Source: a virus. Taken from it: a stretch of 49,620 nt of DNA. The notes under the pieces are model-generated. The model saw nothing but the letters and a program-made list of their open reading frames with translations. It did no database searches and was not told the DNA's origin. Made by a program: the position numbers and the translations under genes. This document shows, one piece after another, positions 48,338-49,620 of the stretch; position 1 is the stretch's first letter, and each line of letters begins with the position of its first letter. The DNA lies in the IMG/VR virus record IMGVR_UViG_3300027674_000005, positions 1-49,620 of that record. One strand, given 5' to 3'.

Positions 48338-49620
48338 TTAGTCACCAGACGTTATGTTCTGCAAATTACAACCTGATCCGAAGGCATCGGTGCTGCTAGA
48401 GAATCTAAAAGTGATGGTCCCTGTAATGTTGTACGAGCAGTGGATGCGCCCATCATACCCAATCGCGTTTGACTTAAGTGCATTCGACGCGAGGGTTTCA
48501 CAGCTACGAAATTCTTTGATACGCCGTACCACAGGGAACAGTATCGGTTCCTTACTGGCAATCTTATAGAGCGCCTCGTCGTCACAGGATAGTGCCTTCG
48601 TTTTTCTATTCCGTACGGGTGCAACACCCATCTCCTCATAGAAGAAATGCTGCATCTGTTTCGACGACTTCGGGTTAAGGGCATAACCGACCATCTCCGT
48701 GACCTCAGACTGTAACGTGTTCGCATGATCCTTCAACTCCTTCAACATCCTTTGGCGTACTTCGTTGTCCACTCGAACACCACGAGCCATAGTCCGAAGA
48801 ACAGGTGTAAAGAGCGATTGTTGAAAGTCGTGTTGCGTACGCAAGCCCATTCGATCGACCACTTCTTGTAGCCTCGTATCGGCCTCAAACGTCCTGATGC
48901 AATCCTCACAGTTGTACGCCCAATACTTATCTTCATCCTGATCGGCTCCCTTGTCCCATTCCTTGCCGTCATCCTTCCAGTAGACGTACCACTCACAGTA
49001 CATCGACGCGATGTAGTCTAGCGATTTGGGCATTCCCGTGAAACATACATGCTGGGCAACCATAGTGTCACGCACGTTTCGCGGGATGAAGTGCCAATGG
49101 CGAAGGATATATTGCGAGTCGTAAATAAAGTTCTGCCCGACTGTGAGTACATTCGGGTTTGTGAGTAGCCGATAGAGCAGCCACACAATCTCAGCCTCCT
49201 CCCCTTCACTCCAGTAGCCTTGGGGGTTCTCGACGCAGAGCAAAGGGATACAGATAGCATCGGTGTTACTCCAGGCAATGCCAAGGCACGCTATGTGACC
49301 GGCACGGGTTTCAATGTCACAAGCCAGCTTCAAGGGGCCTTGTTGACTCGCTTGATAGAGGCTTTCGAGAGATTCCCGCACTTGGGACATCGTAGGCCGT
49401 ATTGTAAAGTTCCATGTTGGTCGAACAGGAGCCCTACCAGCAGCATCGGTGACACGCCGCAAGTCCTGCACGCAACATGGCTTAGATGCCCGTTGTCGCA
49501 AGACACGGGAGGGGTGATAGGCAGGTATGACAAGGCCGTGCTCCGTTTCGAGATACGATCCCCTCCACTTGTCAACGCTGGTGAGACCAGTGAGTGCCCA
49601 CAAGGCAAGATCACCGAGGG
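48338..49620 (-). CDS. UDG-DNA polymerase fusion: UDG C-terminus, 3'-5' exonuclease and thumb (split gene, N-terminal)
   Basis: Continues across the seam from 1-453. Numbering from the first internal start (49603): ALTGLTSVDKWRGS and IPAYHPSRVLRQ near residues 3-37 are the C-terminal half of a UDG (HPS motif). LACDIET at 93-99 is Exo I (D96, E98), VGQNFIYDSQYI near 155-166 is Exo II (D162), and YNCEDC near 230-235 is Exo III (Y230, D234). A thumb-like helical stretch follows, and the gene ends at NLQNITSGD before a TAA. The palm motifs A, B and C are missing and lie in 47240-47956. Proofreading residues look intact. A codon for LGDLALW precedes the first start and fits the UDG consensus. Confidence 0.88.
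   Translation of the reverse strand, partial: LGDLALWALTGLTSVDKWRGSYLETEHGLVIPAYHPSRVLRQRASKPCCVQDLRRVTDAAGRAPVRPTWNFTIRPTMSQVRESLESLYQASQQGPLKLACDIETRAGHIACLGIAWSNTDAICIPLLCVENPQGYWSEGEEAEIVWLLYRLLTNPNVLTVGQNFIYDSQYILRHWHFIPRNVRDTMVAQHVCFTGMPKSLDYIASMYCEWYVYWKDDGKEWDKGADQDEDKYWAYNCEDCIRTFEADTRLQEVVDRMGLRTQHDFQQSLFTPVLRTMARGVRVDNEVRQRMLKELKDHANTLQSEVTEMVGYALNPKSSKQMQHFFYEEMGVAPVRNRKTKALSCDDEALYKIASKEPILFPVVRRIKEFRSCETLASNALKSNAIGYDGRIHCSYNITGTITFRFSSSTDAFGSGCNLQNITSGD

Noticed and set aside
47957-48338. Group I intron in the polymerase gene
   Set aside because: The insert of about 380 bases is nearly filled by a coding frame with a good start, leaving little room for an intron core. I saw no intron-type structure, but splicing can only be excluded by RNA data.
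49330-49614. Cys-rich frame with CPKCG in the polymerase region
   Set aside because: It follows directly from the left-end frame if the seam is joined exactly, but the other frame encodes exonuclease motif DIET and a UDG HPS motif, so this one is chance.

Overview
The window looks like the complete genome of a strictly lytic, tailed, podovirus-like phage, drawn as a linear molecule cut inside one gene. The evidence is a full virion module (small and large terminase, a large P22-type portal, scaffold, capsid, P22 gp4-like and gp10-like tail proteins, ejection proteins with a lytic transglycosylase), a lysis module (3-TM holin and GH108 endolysin), a family A DNA polymerase, and the absence of any integrase, repressor or partition gene that I can recognise. 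A lipobox lipoprotein and the GTA-type holin point to a Gram-negative host. No host is named by the sequence. The minus-strand gene truncated at base 1 has the N-terminal half of a uracil-DNA-glycosylase (UDG) domain, and the minus-strand gene truncated at base 49620 begins with the C-terminal half of the same domain fused to a polymerase exonuclease domain. The two ends therefore very probably abut in a circular or circularly permuted genome, although the reading frame is off by one at the seam.

Layout. (1) About 13622 down to 1, minus strand, continuing across the seam to 46059: the early/replication arm. It begins with many tiny genes, several coding single-span membrane peptides, and a JAMM-like protein. 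It then carries conserved unknowns, a Cas4/RecB-like nuclease, a Sak4-like RecA-fold ATPase, a probable ssDNA-binding protein and a HAD phosphatase. After these come the UDG-polymerase, a winged-helix-like protein, a separate gene with the polymerase catalytic motifs, and a primase/helicase-like ATPase. Most genes overlap their neighbour by 1-4 bases (ATGA, TAATG, GTGA), so translation is probably coupled. (2) 13622-14155: a divergent control region with an 11-base tandem repeat, a run of 32 G residues and a promoter-like TTGACA. (3) 14156-46078, plus strand: late genes in the order packaging, portal, co-chaperonin, scaffold, capsid, small basic proteins, structural proteins, two glycine-rich adhesin-like paralogues, tail spike, gp4-like and gp10-like tail proteins, GNAT, ejection proteins, ATP-grasp enzyme, C1q-like fibre, HNH, holin, fibre, lipoprotein protease, second membrane protein and endolysin. 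The two transcription units converge and overlap by 20 bases at 46059-46078.

How it works together. The early arm supplies recombination-dependent replication (Sak4 ATPase, ssDNA-binding protein, nuclease, polymerase, helicase). The late arm builds a short-tailed particle whose ejection proteins include a peptidoglycan-cutting enzyme. The main oddities are the polymerase split at a conserved motif with another gene between the halves, a poly-G tract before the packaging genes, a long imperfect inverted repeat in the largest AT-rich gap, a six-bladed Kelch-like propeller inside the gp10-like protein, a trypsin-like lipoprotein in the lysis region, and a PurD-like ATP-grasp enzyme among virion genes. 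Start sites were chosen from ribosome-binding sites and stop/start overlaps, so several differ from the longest possible reading frame. Eleven short genes under about 60 codons were found by reading the gaps directly.
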